Origin: Saccharopolyspora_D taberi
GTDB taxonomy: Bacteria; Actinomycetota; Actinomycetes; Mycobacteriales; Pseudonocardiaceae
Length of the DNA: 64,000 bases
Direction: 5' to 3'
Assembly: GCF_039534165.1 (NCBI RefSeq)
Contig: NZ_BAAAUX010000010.1
Span: 124,001 to 188,000, forward strand
Below, in pieces: positions 1-7,704 of the stretch. Each line of letters begins with the position of its first letter. Position 1 is the stretch's first letter. The notes under the pieces are model-generated. The model had not been told where the DNA came from, did no database searches, and was given only the letters and a program-made list of their open reading frames with translations. A program made the translations under genes and the position numbers.

Positions 1-363
1 CCCGCCGTCGCTGACGTCCCGCAGGATCGCGGCGAGCCGGGTCGCGGGCGTCGTCTTCGGCACGAACCCGCGCACGCCCGCGGCCAGCGCGCGCCGCAGC
101 ACCCCCGGGCGCGCGTGCCGGGTGACCAGCACGATCGGCAGGTCTGACCGCTTGCGGATCTCGGCGGTGGCCTGCACACCGTCGAGCCCCGGCATCTCCA
201 GGTCGAACACCGCCACGTCCGGCTCGTGCTCGGCCACCGCCCGCACCGCCGCCGCGCCGTCGCCGACCTGGGCGAGCACGGTGATGTCCGGCTCCAGGTC
301 GAGCAGCGCCGCGAGGGCGCCGCGGATCAGGTCTTCGTCGTCGGCGAGCACCACCCGGATCAC
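1..363 (-). CDS. LuxR/NarL-family response regulator, receiver domain (partial)
   Basis: Partial gene: the 3' part, including the expected LuxR-type HTH, lies beyond base 1. The 121 visible codons are a complete receiver domain. The acidic pocket ADDED is at residues 7-11, the phosphoacceptor is Asp54 in VFDLEMPG, followed by a Thr/Lys-type end (LVTRHA, then FVPKTTP). Start is GTG at 363, which overlaps the TGA of the upstream histidine kinase as GTGA, so the two are translationally coupled. Family knowledge: NarL-type regulators pair with HisKA_3 kinases exactly like the neighbour. Inference: it controls the divergent ABC exporter at 1.7-3.3 kb, as is common for this arrangement. The DNA-binding domain was not seen. 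Confidence 0.9.
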   Translation of the reverse strand, partial: MIRVVLADDEDLIRGALAALLDLEPDITVLAQVGDGAAAVRAVAEHEPDVAVFDLEMPGLDGVQATAEIRKRSDLPIVLVTRHARPGVLRRALAAGVRGFVPKTTPATRLAAILRDVSDGG

Positions 364-1589
364 GTGCGCGGCCTCCCTGGTTCTCCGGCGAGTCCGACCA
401 GTTCGAACCAGCCCTCGTGCTCGGCGGCCAGCACCTGACCACCGACGGTCGTGAAGCGGTCGCGCAGCCCGTCGATGCCCGAGCCCGCCGCACCGGTGCT
501 GGGGCGGACGCCGTCGTTGCGCAGGACGACGCGCACCTGTCCGTCGTCGGCGGAGATCGTCAGCTCGCAGTGCTGGGCCCGGCTGTGCCGGAGGATGTTG
601 GTCGCGCCCTCCCGCACCAGCGCGCCGAAGAGCGGCTCCAGCGGCGGCGCCACCGCGGTGACCGCTCCGTCCACTGTGGTCTTGATTCCGGCCGATTCCA
701 GGATCTCCACCGCGTTGTCGAGTTCGGTCGCCAGCGTCGTGCGCCGGTACCCGTGCACCACGTCGCGGGTGTCCTTCAGCGCCTTCCTGGCCAGCTCGGC
801 GATTTCGGCCGCCTGCGCGCGGGCGGCGGCGTCGTCCACGCCGACCAGCCGTTCGGCGAGCTCGCCCTTGAGCGCGATGGCCTGGAGGTGGTGGCCCTGG
901 ATGTCGTGCAGGTCGGCGGCGAACCGCAGCCGCTCCTCGGCGACCGCGAGCTCTCCGGACACCGAACGCGCCCGGTCGAGTTCGAGCACCACGTCCCAGA
1001 TCCACGCCTGGAACAGCATCGCGAACGTCGTGATCGCGGTGACCGTTCCGCTGTAGACCAGGATGTTGATCAGCACGATCGCCTTGCCCAGCAGGATCAT
1101 CAGCCCCGTCGCGGCACCGCAGACGAGCAGGATCAGACCGACCGCGAGCGGGGCCCGGAAGCGGCGGGGCGCGGCGGCCACCAGGATCCCGGCCAGCCCG
1201 GCAGGGGGCAGCGTCCAGGTCAGGACGTTGACCGGGGAGAGCGAGACCGCGTAGACCAGCCCCGCGATGGACAGTGCGAAGACCGCGATCTGCTCGGCGG
1301 GGTGCTGTTCGCTTTGGCCGAGGCCGCGCATCATGCCCAGCGAGAACCGGAAACCCTCGACGCCCAGCACGATCAGGATCGCGAGCATGACCAGCGCGTG
1401 CGCCCCGTGGTAGGCGCCGGGTGCCGCGGCGACGATCGACTGGACCGTCGCGGCGACGGCGAACAGCGGCAGGGTCGGGACGATCACCCACCACGTGTAG
1501 CGGCGCAGCCGGGTGATGCGGCGGCTGTCGAACTCAGCCGGATCGGGCACCGCTGCAGCATCGGACACCACTACAGCATGGTCGATCAT
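360..1589 (-). CDS. NarL/DesK-type sensor histidine kinase
   Basis: Membrane-bound histidine kinase of 409 aa. Residues about 30-200 form several hydrophobic segments with almost no extracytoplasmic loop, so it probably senses a membrane signal or intramembrane ligand. The HisKA_3 dimerisation domain carries His228 in DLHDIQGHHLQ, the usual autophosphorylation site. An ATPase domain follows, with an N-box-like REGATNILRHS and a G-box GSGIDGLRDR. The response regulator gene overlaps its stop codon. It is divergent from an ABC-type exporter (110 bp gap). In Actinobacteria and Firmicutes such kinase/regulator/ABC-2 groups often respond to cell-envelope stress or antibiotics; that role is inference here. 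Confidence 0.9.
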   Translation of the reverse strand: MIDHAVVVSDAAAVPDPAEFDSRRITRLRRYTWWVIVPTLPLFAVAATVQSIVAAAPGAYHGAHALVMLAILIVLGVEGFRFSLGMMRGLGQSEQHPAEQIAVFALSIAGLVYAVSLSPVNVLTWTLPPAGLAGILVAAAPRRFRAPLAVGLILLVCGAATGLMILLGKAIVLINILVYSGTVTAITTFAMLFQAWIWDVVLELDRARSVSGELAVAEERLRFAADLHDIQGHHLQAIALKGELAERLVGVDDAAARAQAAEIAELARKALKDTRDVVHGYRRTTLATELDNAVEILESAGIKTTVDGAVTAVAPPLEPLFGALVREGATNILRHSRAQHCELTISADDGQVRVVLRNDGVRPSTGAAGSGIDGLRDRFTTVGGQVLAAEHEGWFELVGLAGEPGRPRT

Positions 1590-1698
1590 CGGCGGGGTGT
1601 CTGCTGACGGGCCTCACCGGTCGCGATGACATCCGTCATCGATGCTGCTGACGGTTCGCTCTACCGGCGGGGACGCTGCCCGGGCGAGGCTTGCGGGC

Positions 1699-2592
1699 AT
1701 GACAGCACCAGTGATCGCGGTGAGCGGGCTGCGCTGCCGCTACGGCGAGTTCGAGGCGGTGCGCGGCATCGACTTCGAAGTGGGCCCGGGCGAGCTGTTC
1801 GCGCTGCTCGGCACCAACGGCGCGGGCAAGACGACGACGATGGAGACGGTGGAGGGGCACCGCAGGCCGGCAGCGGGCTCGGTGCGGGTGTTCGGCCGGG
1901 ATCCGTGGCAGGACCGCGCGCAGGTGCGCGGCCGGGTCGGGATCATGTTGCAGCGCAGCGGTTTCGCCGGTGACCTCACGGTCGCCGAGACGGTCGGGCT
2001 GTGGCGGTCGATGGTCCGCCGCCCGGCACCGGCGGATCAGGCGCTGGAGCTGCTCGACCTGGCACGGCGGCGCGACGTCGCGGTCAAGCAGCTCTCCGGC
2101 GGCGAGCAGCGCAGGCTCGACCTGGTGCTCGCCGTGCTCGGCCGACCCGAGCTGCTGTTCCTCGACGAGCCGACGACCGGGCTCGACCCCGAGTCGCGCC
2201 GCGCCACCTGGGAGGTCGTGCGCGGGCTGCTCGCCGAGGGCACCTCGGTTCTGCTGACCACGCACTACCTGGAGGAGGCCGAGCGGCTGGCGCACCGGCT
2301 GGCGATCATGCACGACGGCCGGATCGCGGTCTCGGGCTCGCTGGTCGACGTGCTCGCCAGCGAGCAGGCGCGGATCGACTTCGTGCTCGACCGGCCGGTC
2401 GAGCTGCCCCGGCTGACCGGCGAGGTCCGCGGTGCCGACGGCAGGGTGCGGGTGCGGACCCGGGAGCTCCAGCGCGATCTGCACGTCCTCCTGGACTGGG
2501 CCGGGGACAACGGCGTCCGCCTGTCGGGGCTGCGGGCCCGGCACGCGTCGCTCGACGACATCTTCCACTCCGTGCGCGAGGGGGTCCGATGA
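1699..2592 (+). CDS. ABC-2 type exporter, ATP-binding protein (DrrA-like)
   Basis: Nucleotide-binding subunit of an ABC exporter, 297 aa from ATG 1699; an upstream in-frame codon at 1642 would add 19 residues with no ABC character, whereas 1699 is preceded by GAGG. Walker A is GTNGAGKTTT, the signature is LSGGEQRR, Walker B is LLFLDEPTTGLDP, and the H-loop is TTHYLEEAE. The C-terminal third resembles the DrrA-type extension ending SLDDIFHSV. The stop overlaps the permease start as ATGA. Together they form a drug- or lipid-export ABC-2 system; the substrate cannot be told from sequence. It is divergent from a sensor kinase gene, likely its regulator. Confidence 0.9.
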   Translation: MTAPVIAVSGLRCRYGEFEAVRGIDFEVGPGELFALLGTNGAGKTTTMETVEGHRRPAAGSVRVFGRDPWQDRAQVRGRVGIMLQRSGFAGDLTVAETVGLWRSMVRRPAPADQALELLDLARRRDVAVKQLSGGEQRRLDLVLAVLGRPELLFLDEPTTGLDPESRRATWEVVRGLLAEGTSVLLTTHYLEEAERLAHRLAIMHDGRIAVSGSLVDVLASEQARIDFVLDRPVELPRLTGEVRGADGRVRVRTRELQRDLHVLLDWAGDNGVRLSGLRARHASLDDIFHSVREGVR

Positions 2593-3299
2593 GTTCACCG
2601 CTGATGGCCGTGGGCATGGCCGAGTGCAAGCTGTTGCTGCGCAACAGGATGGTGGCCTTCAGCGCCACGGTGCTGCCGCTGGCGATGGGCGTCTACCTCG
2701 GGTTCGTCCGCCCGCCGGACGGATCGTGGGGCATGTTCCTCGCCCTCCAGCTGATGGTGGTGCTCGGGTTCACCGTGTACTTCACCACCAGCACCGCGCT
2801 GACCAGCCGCCGCGAGGACCTGTACCTGAAGCGGTTGTGCAGCGCCGAGCCCGGGCGGCTGGTCGTGCTGTCGGGACTGCTCGTGCCGGTGGTGCTGCTC
2901 GGGGTCGTGCAGTCGGCCGTGATGCTCGGGATCGCTGCCGCCTTCGGGGCGCCGGTCGGCGGAGTCGGCCTGCTGCTGGTGGCCGTCGCCGTGATCGGCG
3001 GGCTCGTGCTGTGCCTGGCGGCCGGGATCGCGACCAGCGGTCGCACGTCCACACCGGAGCAGGCGCAGATCACCACGCTGCCGTTCTTCATCGTCCTGTT
3101 CGGCGGGGCGGTGTGGGGATCGCTGAGCAGCGCGTGGCATCCGCTGCTCATCCCCGGCGGTGCCGTGGGCGACCTGGTCGAACGGGCGCTGAGCGGGGAG
3201 CTCGGCGGGGCCGGTCCCGCGCTGGTGGCGCTGGTGGCGTGGGTGGTCGTCGCCGGTTTCGCGGCCCGGCAGTGGTTCCGGTGGGAGCCGCGGGGCTGA
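2589..3299 (+). CDS. ABC-2 type exporter permease
   Basis: Membrane partner of the preceding ATPase, 236 aa with about six hydrophobic segments. A charged segment TSRREDLYLKRLCSAEP sits between TM2 and TM3, typical of ABC-2 permeases (the coupling region of DrrB-like proteins). It begins ATG 2589 inside the ATPase stop (ATGA), so stoichiometric coupled translation is expected. A strong hairpin at 3311-3337 ends the transcript. The transported compound is unknown. Confidence 0.85.
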   Translation: MSSPLMAVGMAECKLLLRNRMVAFSATVLPLAMGVYLGFVRPPDGSWGMFLALQLMVVLGFTVYFTTSTALTSRREDLYLKRLCSAEPGRLVVLSGLLVPVVLLGVVQSAVMLGIAAAFGAPVGGVGLLLVAVAVIGGLVLCLAAGIATSGRTSTPEQAQITTLPFFIVLFGGAVWGSLSSAWHPLLIPGGAVGDLVERALSGELGGAGPALVALVAWVVVAGFAARQWFRWEPRG

Positions 3300-3310
3300 C
3301 GTCGGACGCC

Positions 3311-3337
3311 GAGCTGCCCGCTGGGGGTGGGCAGCTC
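3311..3337. terminator. Bidirectional hairpin between convergent genes
   Basis: Nine-bp perfect stem GAGCTGCCC / GGGCAGCTC around a 9-nt loop, overlapping the stop codon of the opposite-strand mannosyltransferase gene. It lies between two convergent genes and can serve both. No clear T-tract is present, as is usual in high-GC actinobacteria. Confidence 0.6.
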
Positions 3338-4913
3338 AGCGCCAGGAAGGCAGCCAGAGCTCGGCCTGCCAGCGCTCATGCGTGATCGGCTCGCCGTTGA
3401 GCACCGGCCACAGCCACACGAAGTTCGCCACCACCAGGCCGACGTAGAGCGCGACCACGAGCAGTCCGGTCTTGCGCCGTTCGAGGTGGTCCCGCGCCGA
3501 GCCCAGGATCTCGCCCAGCACCAGCACGATCCCCAGCATCAGGAACGGCGCCAGCGGGGTCGCGTAGAAGTAGTACATCTGCCGGTCGAGGTTGACGAAC
3601 CACGGCAGGTAGCCCGCGCCGTAGCCGACCAGCACCGCGGCGTAGCGCCAGTCCATCCCGCTGGCCGCGCGCCACACCGCCCAGCCCGCGACCGGCAGCG
3701 CGAGCCACCACATCGCCGGGGTGCCGATCAGCATCGTCGCCTCGACGCAGCTCTGCCTGCCGCAGCCGGGCATGCCGGTCTCGTACTGGTAGAGCATCGG
3801 GCGCATGCCCATCGGCCAGGCCCACGGCTTGGACTCCCAGGGGTGCGGGTCGTTGGCCGGGGTCGACAGGTGGGTGTGGAAGTCCAGCACGTTGAGCTGG
3901 TAGTAGATCAGCGACCGCAGCGGGTCCGGCAGGAACGCCAGGCCCACGTCGTCGGAGACGATCGCGGCGTGCCGGTCGGTCGCGGTCTCGCTGGCGAACC
4001 AGTTCGCCCAGGTCGCGAAGTACACCAGCAGCGGGATCGCGACCAGCGACCACAGCGCGGGCGCGGTGTCGCGCACCAGCGCGCCCACCCACGGCCGCCG
4101 CACCCCGGCAGACCGCCGGGCCAGCGCGTCCCAGGCCACGCTGAGCAGGCCGAACGCCATGATGTAGTAGATGCCGTTCCACTTGACCCCGCAGGTCAGG
4201 CCCAGCGACAGCCCGGCGGCGAACCGCCACCAGCGGAAGCCCAGCCGGGGCCCGAACACCGAGTCGCCGATCCGGCCGTCGGCGAACACCAGCGACATCC
4301 GCTGCCGCACCTGGTCGCGGTCGGCCAGCAGGCACGCGAAGGCGGCCAGGATGAACAGGGCCTGGAACACGTCGAGCATGCCGACCCGGGACTGCACGTG
4401 GCTGAGGCCGTCGCAGATCAGCAGGATCCCGGCGAGCGCGCCGAGCAGCGTCGAGCGGGTCATCCGCCGGGCGATCCGCACGACCAGGACCACCATGATC
4501 GTCCCGGCGAGCGCGGCGCTGACCCGCCAGCCGAGCGGGGTGTAGCCGAACAGCCACTCGCCGATCGCGATCAGCTGCTTGCCGACCGGCGGGTGCGCGA
4601 CCAGCTCGTAGCCGGGGTTGTCCTCGTAACCGCCGTTGCGCAGCATCTGCCACGCCTGCGGCACGTAGTGCTTCTCGTCGAAGACCGGGGTGCCCTTGTT
4701 CGTGGCGTGGCCCAGGTTCCAGAACCGGACCAGCCCGGCGAGCAGCGCGATCACGGCCGTGACCAGCCAGCCGCGGAGCCGGTCGGTGGGCATCGACACG
4801 CTGAGCAGGTGCCGCGGATCGCCCTCGCCCGGCGAGCGCGCGGGCGGCGTCCGGCCGACCTGGACCAGCTCGTCGGTGGTCCGGCCACCGGAGTTCGGTA
4901 CGAGGACAGTCAC
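3336..4913 (-). CDS. pmt: Dolichyl/polyprenyl-phosphate-mannose protein O-mannosyltransferase
   Basis: Integral membrane GT39-family enzyme (525 aa, normal size) that transfers mannose from polyprenyl-phosphate-mannose to Ser/Thr of secreted proteins at the outer membrane face. An N-terminal Arg/Pro-rich cytoplasmic stretch precedes about ten hydrophobic helices. The first loop contains FDEKHYVPQAWQM with the acidic D-E pair typical of PMT family active sites. A GTG start at 4913 has TACGAT 6 nt upstream and no Shine-Dalgarno, so the message is probably leaderless. It is divergent from rsmI with only 23 bp between start codons; the same pair is found in M. tuberculosis (Rv1002c/Rv1003). The secreted subtilase and lipoproteins in this window are possible substrates (inference). 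Confidence 0.93.
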   Translation of the reverse strand: MTVLVPNSGGRTTDELVQVGRTPPARSPGEGDPRHLLSVSMPTDRLRGWLVTAVIALLAGLVRFWNLGHATNKGTPVFDEKHYVPQAWQMLRNGGYEDNPGYELVAHPPVGKQLIAIGEWLFGYTPLGWRVSAALAGTIMVVLVVRIARRMTRSTLLGALAGILLICDGLSHVQSRVGMLDVFQALFILAAFACLLADRDQVRQRMSLVFADGRIGDSVFGPRLGFRWWRFAAGLSLGLTCGVKWNGIYYIMAFGLLSVAWDALARRSAGVRRPWVGALVRDTAPALWSLVAIPLLVYFATWANWFASETATDRHAAIVSDDVGLAFLPDPLRSLIYYQLNVLDFHTHLSTPANDPHPWESKPWAWPMGMRPMLYQYETGMPGCGRQSCVEATMLIGTPAMWWLALPVAGWAVWRAASGMDWRYAAVLVGYGAGYLPWFVNLDRQMYYFYATPLAPFLMLGIVLVLGEILGSARDHLERRKTGLLVVALYVGLVVANFVWLWPVLNGEPITHERWQAELWLPSWR

Positions 4914-4919
4914 ACCCAG

Positions 4920-4929
4920 ATCGTAGGGT
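4920..4929. promoter_or_regulatory. Overlapping divergent -10 boxes of pmt and rsmI
   Basis: On the plus strand TAGGGT (4924-4929) lies exactly 7 nt before the rsmI ATG. On the minus strand TACGAT (4925-4920) lies 6 nt before the pmt GTG. The two hexamers share two bases, so RNA polymerase can occupy only one promoter at a time. Neither gene has a Shine-Dalgarno sequence, which fits leaderless transcripts starting at the start codons. Confidence 0.55.
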
Positions 4930-4936
4930 TGAGCTC

Positions 4937-5779
4937 ATGGACCTCGTCGCCGGATCGGGCACCCTGCTGCTGGCCGCCACGCCGCTCGGGGATGCCCGGG
5001 ATGCTTCCGCCCGGCTCACCGACGCCCTCGCCTCGGCCGACGTGGTGGCGGCCGAGGACACCAGGCGGGTGCGCGCGCTGGCGACGGCGCTGGGCGTAAC
5101 CCCGGCGGGAAAGGTCGTCAGCTACTACGAGGTGGTCGAGTCGTCCCGCACGCCGATGCTCCTCGACGCGCTGCGCGAGGGACGGAACGTGCTGCTCGTC
5201 ACCGACGCGGGGATGCCGAGCGTGTCCGACCCGGGCTACCGGCTGGTGTCGGCGTGCGTAGCGGAAGGACTGCCGGTCACCTGCCTGCCGGGCCCGTCGG
5301 CGGTGACGACGGCGCTGGCGGTGTCCGGCCTGCCGTCGGACCGGTTCTGCTTCGAGGGCTTCCCGCCCCGCAAGCAGGGAGAACGCCGCCGCTGGCTGGG
5401 AAGGCTGGTCGCCGAACAGCGAACGTGCGTGTTCTTCGAAGCCCCGCACCGCCTCGCCGACACCCTCGCGGACGCGGCGGAGCTGCTGGGCGACCGACCC
5501 GCGGCGGTGTGCCGAGAACTGACCAAGACCTACGAGGAAATCCGCAGGGGAGGACTGGCCGAACTCGCGGAGTGGGCAGCCGAAGGTGTGCGCGGGGAGA
5601 TCACGGTGGTGGTCGGCGGAGCCGAGGTGCAGTCGACGGACCCAGCGGAACTGGTCGCCCAGGTGGAGGAGCGCGCCGCAGGCGGCGTCCGGCTGAAGGA
5701 CGCCGTGGCGGAGGTCGCGGAGATGGCCGGAGTGCGCAAGAAGGAGCTGTACGACGCAGTCCTGTCCGCCCGCAGGTGA
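4937..5779 (+). CDS. rsmI: 16S rRNA (cytidine1402-2'-O)-methyltransferase
   Basis: SAM-dependent tetrapyrrole-methylase-fold enzyme that 2'-O-methylates C1402 in the ribosomal P-site decoding region. The 280-aa protein shows the family N-terminus LLLAATPLGDARDASARL, then AAEDTRRVRAL and the Gly-rich VTDAGMPSVSDPGYRLV, and the C-terminal methylase-fold segment GEITVVVGG. Length and motifs are complete. The ATG at 4937 is the only sensible start and follows a 7-nt spacer from TAGGGT, indicating a leaderless mRNA. It is one of several translation genes in this block (ksgA, metG, pth, rplY). Confidence 0.95.
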   Translation: MDLVAGSGTLLLAATPLGDARDASARLTDALASADVVAAEDTRRVRALATALGVTPAGKVVSYYEVVESSRTPMLLDALREGRNVLLVTDAGMPSVSDPGYRLVSACVAEGLPVTCLPGPSAVTTALAVSGLPSDRFCFEGFPPRKQGERRRWLGRLVAEQRTCVFFEAPHRLADTLADAAELLGDRPAAVCRELTKTYEEIRRGGLAELAEWAAEGVRGEITVVVGGAEVQSTDPAELVAQVEERAAGGVRLKDAVAEVAEMAGVRKKELYDAVLSARR

Positions 5780-5897
5780 GGACGGACAGCGCTTTCGCGT
5801 AGCGGTACGGACCGACACGCAACCCACCCAACGCACCCAGCAAATGCCCCCACCTACAGAGGCGGGGTAGAAGCCCCCACCTACAAGGGAGGGGTTT

Positions 5898-6037
5898 GGT
5901 TCTCATCCCGTCGACCTGGCGCCAGCCCGATCAGGCCGTGTCAAGGGGGCACCAACGCACAAACCGCAGCGCCCAAGCAAAACGGCCCCCTTGACGCGGT
6001 CTGATAGCCCTCCGTGGAGGTCGACGGGATGAGAACC
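5898..6037. repeat. Long palindromic element, copy A
   Basis: Perfect 20-bp terminal arms GGTTCTCATCCCGTCGACCT (5898-5917) and its reverse complement (6018-6037). Inside are second arms, TCAAGGGGGC (5941-5950) and GCCCCCTTGA (5985-5994), embedded in longer imperfect stems. The central loop is variable. A near-identical copy is at 8786-8924. Arms are conserved while loops differ, which suggests selection on pairing or a mobile MITE-like origin. Both copies lie between convergent genes, so a bidirectional terminator role is plausible. No transposase is present. Confidence 0.85.
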
Positions 6038-6072
6038 ACCCCAACCGAACCGCAGCGAACCGCCCCCACTCA

Positions 6073-6384
6073 TCCCGGAGACCTGCCGGGGGCCTGGGGG
6101 CGGCGAGCGCCCCAGAACCACGAGCTCAAAAGAATCCGAACCGGCAGAGCCGCTTCGGTCCCGGAGACCTGCCGGGGGCCTGGGGGCGGCGAGCGCCCCA
6201 GAACCACGAGCTCAAAAGAACCCGAACCGGCAAAGCCGCTTCGGTCCCGGAGACCTGCCAGGGGTCTGGGGCCGGCGAGGACCCCAGAAACCACGAGCCC
6301 AACAGAATCCGAACCGGCAAAGCCGCTTCGGTCCCGGAGACCTGCCGGGGGCCCGGGATCGGCGAGAGCCCCGGAAACCACCCA
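6073..6384. repeat. Tandem array of an 86-87 bp unit, 3.6 copies
   Basis: Units start at 6073, 6159, 6245 and 6332, each beginning TCCCGGAGACCTGCC; the last is cut short. Each unit has an internal hairpin of the type CTGGGG...CCCCAG around GGCGAG. A single degenerate unit follows the second palindromic element (from 8960), and a related hairpin follows mfd (59408-59445). The array lies just past the pabB stop codon, so pabB transcripts would meet up to four hairpins in series. Confidence 0.85.
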
Positions 6385-6415
6385 CAAAACCGCACCCCCC
6401 AGCGAAAGACCCCCC

Positions 6416-7666
6416 TCACCCCCCCAAGAGCGACAAAACAGGAGCGGCCTTGGTCAAGCACTCCTGCCACTCCCGCTCAGGATCGGAATCGGCGGTGATC
6501 CCACCACCGATGCCCAACCGCAGCATCCCGCCAGCGAGCTCCAGCGTCCGGATCGCGACGTTGAGCTCCAGCCCCGCGACAGGAGAGACCATCCCGACGG
6601 CGCCGCAGTACACCTCCCGCGGAGCGCTCTCCAGCTCCGCGATGACCTCCAGCGCCCGCACCTTCGGCGCGCCGGTCACCGACGCGGGCGGGAACGCCGC
6701 CGCGAGCAACCGCGAGTTCGGCAGGTCGGCGGGGACCTCGGCGCGCACGTCCGAGACCAGGTGCCACACGCCGGGATGCGGCTGCACGTCCAGCAGCTTC
6801 GGGACCGTGACCCGGCCGGTCTCGGCGACCCGGCCGAGGTCGTTGCGGGCCATGTCGACGATCATCACGTTCTCGGCGACGTCCTTCTCGGACGACCGGA
6901 GCCGCTCGGCGTTCCCGTCGTCCTGCGGGCCGCGCCGGGGCAGCGTGCCCTTGATCGGGCTGGAGTGCACGATCCGGCCGTGCCGGGCCAGGAACAGCTC
7001 CGGCGACAGCGACGCGACCGCGCCCCAGTCGCCCGCGACGTAGGCGGCCCGGGCGGGCCGGAACCGCTCGCTGCCGAGTGCGAAGACCTCCACCAGGTCG
7101 CCGGTGAACGGCAGCGCGAACCGGGTGCAGATGTTGGCCTGGAAGATCTCGCCCGCCGCGATCTCCTCGACGCACCCCTGGACCGCCTTGCGGTACAGGT
7201 CGGCGTCCGGGCGCCGCACCTGGCCGGACCACCACGGCCACTCCGGCCGGTCGTCGGCTGCCACCAGCTCGGCCAGTTCCGCGACCAGGTCGGAGGAAGC
7301 GGGGACCAGCGACTCGAACCACCAGCGGCCGTCGGAGTCCCGGCGCAGCACGTGGTCGGTCCAGCCCCAGGCCGCGTCCGGCAGCCGCCGCGGCTGCGGG
7401 TGGGTGCCCGGATCGGTCCGGCCGTAGCCGAGGTACCCGATCCAGCCGCCGCCCACCTCCGGGCCGCAGCCCGGCTCGACGTCCACCGGCGGCTCGGCGG
7501 TCGGCCGCACGGCGACCGAAGGCGCGAGCACCGCGCCGCCGCCGAACCAGTCGCCGGTCAGTGCCGCGGGCGCGGGCAGGCCGCGCCGCCGGGCGCGCGC
7601 CGCGAGCCGGCGCAGCACGTCCTCGGCGGAGGAACGACCATCGACCGGACGGGTGAAAACTCGCAC
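6416..7666 (-). CDS. pabB: Aminodeoxychorismate synthase component I
   Basis: Chorismate-utilising enzyme (416 aa) that forms 4-amino-4-deoxychorismate for p-aminobenzoate and folate synthesis. Residues about 150-416 hold the chorismate-binding fold: GEIFQANICTRFALP, the SSPIKGTLPRRG stretch, VDMARNDLGRV with metal/chorismate residues, PPASVTGAPKVRALE, and the C-terminal GIGGGITADSDPEREW. It could be mistaken for anthranilate or isochorismate synthase, but size, the AN(I/L)C motif and its place in the conserved block (Rv1005c in M. tuberculosis) favour PabB. The amidotransferase partner PabA is not in the window. A GTG start at 7666 with CATACT 6 nt upstream suggests a leaderless message. Divergent from the DUF4185 gene. 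Confidence 0.88.
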   Translation of the reverse strand: MRVFTRPVDGRSSAEDVLRRLAARARRRGLPAPAALTGDWFGGGAVLAPSVAVRPTAEPPVDVEPGCGPEVGGGWIGYLGYGRTDPGTHPQPRRLPDAAWGWTDHVLRRDSDGRWWFESLVPASSDLVAELAELVAADDRPEWPWWSGQVRRPDADLYRKAVQGCVEEIAAGEIFQANICTRFALPFTGDLVEVFALGSERFRPARAAYVAGDWGAVASLSPELFLARHGRIVHSSPIKGTLPRRGPQDDGNAERLRSSEKDVAENVMIVDMARNDLGRVAETGRVTVPKLLDVQPHPGVWHLVSDVRAEVPADLPNSRLLAAAFPPASVTGAPKVRALEVIAELESAPREVYCGAVGMVSPVAGLELNVAIRTLELAGGMLRLGIGGGITADSDPEREWQECLTKAAPVLSLLGG

Positions 7667-7691
7667 GTGGCCAGTATGACCAGCTCACTCG

Positions 7692-7697
7692 TACGGT
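7692..7697 (+). promoter_or_regulatory. -10 box of the DUF4185 gene (leaderless)
   Basis: TACGGT ends 7 nt before ATG 7705. The intervening GGAGGAC is too close to the ATG to serve as a ribosome site, so a leaderless start is favoured over the GTG at 7696. Confidence 0.45.
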
Positions 7698-7704
7698 GGA
7701 GGAC

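Larger units (their letters stand above)
5780..6415. other. Gene-free convergent gap between rsmI and pabB, filled by repeats
   Basis: No gene is credible here; open frames across it are antisense or in repeats. The left part has two copies of a short hairpin unit beginning CCCCCACCTAC (5849-5869 and 5875-5895). Then come the 140-bp palindromic element (5898-6037) and a four-copy 86-bp tandem array (6073-6384). The flank 5825-5895 also resembles 8733-8785, so the similarity with the second copy near 8.8 kb extends beyond the palindrome. Confidence 0.8.
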
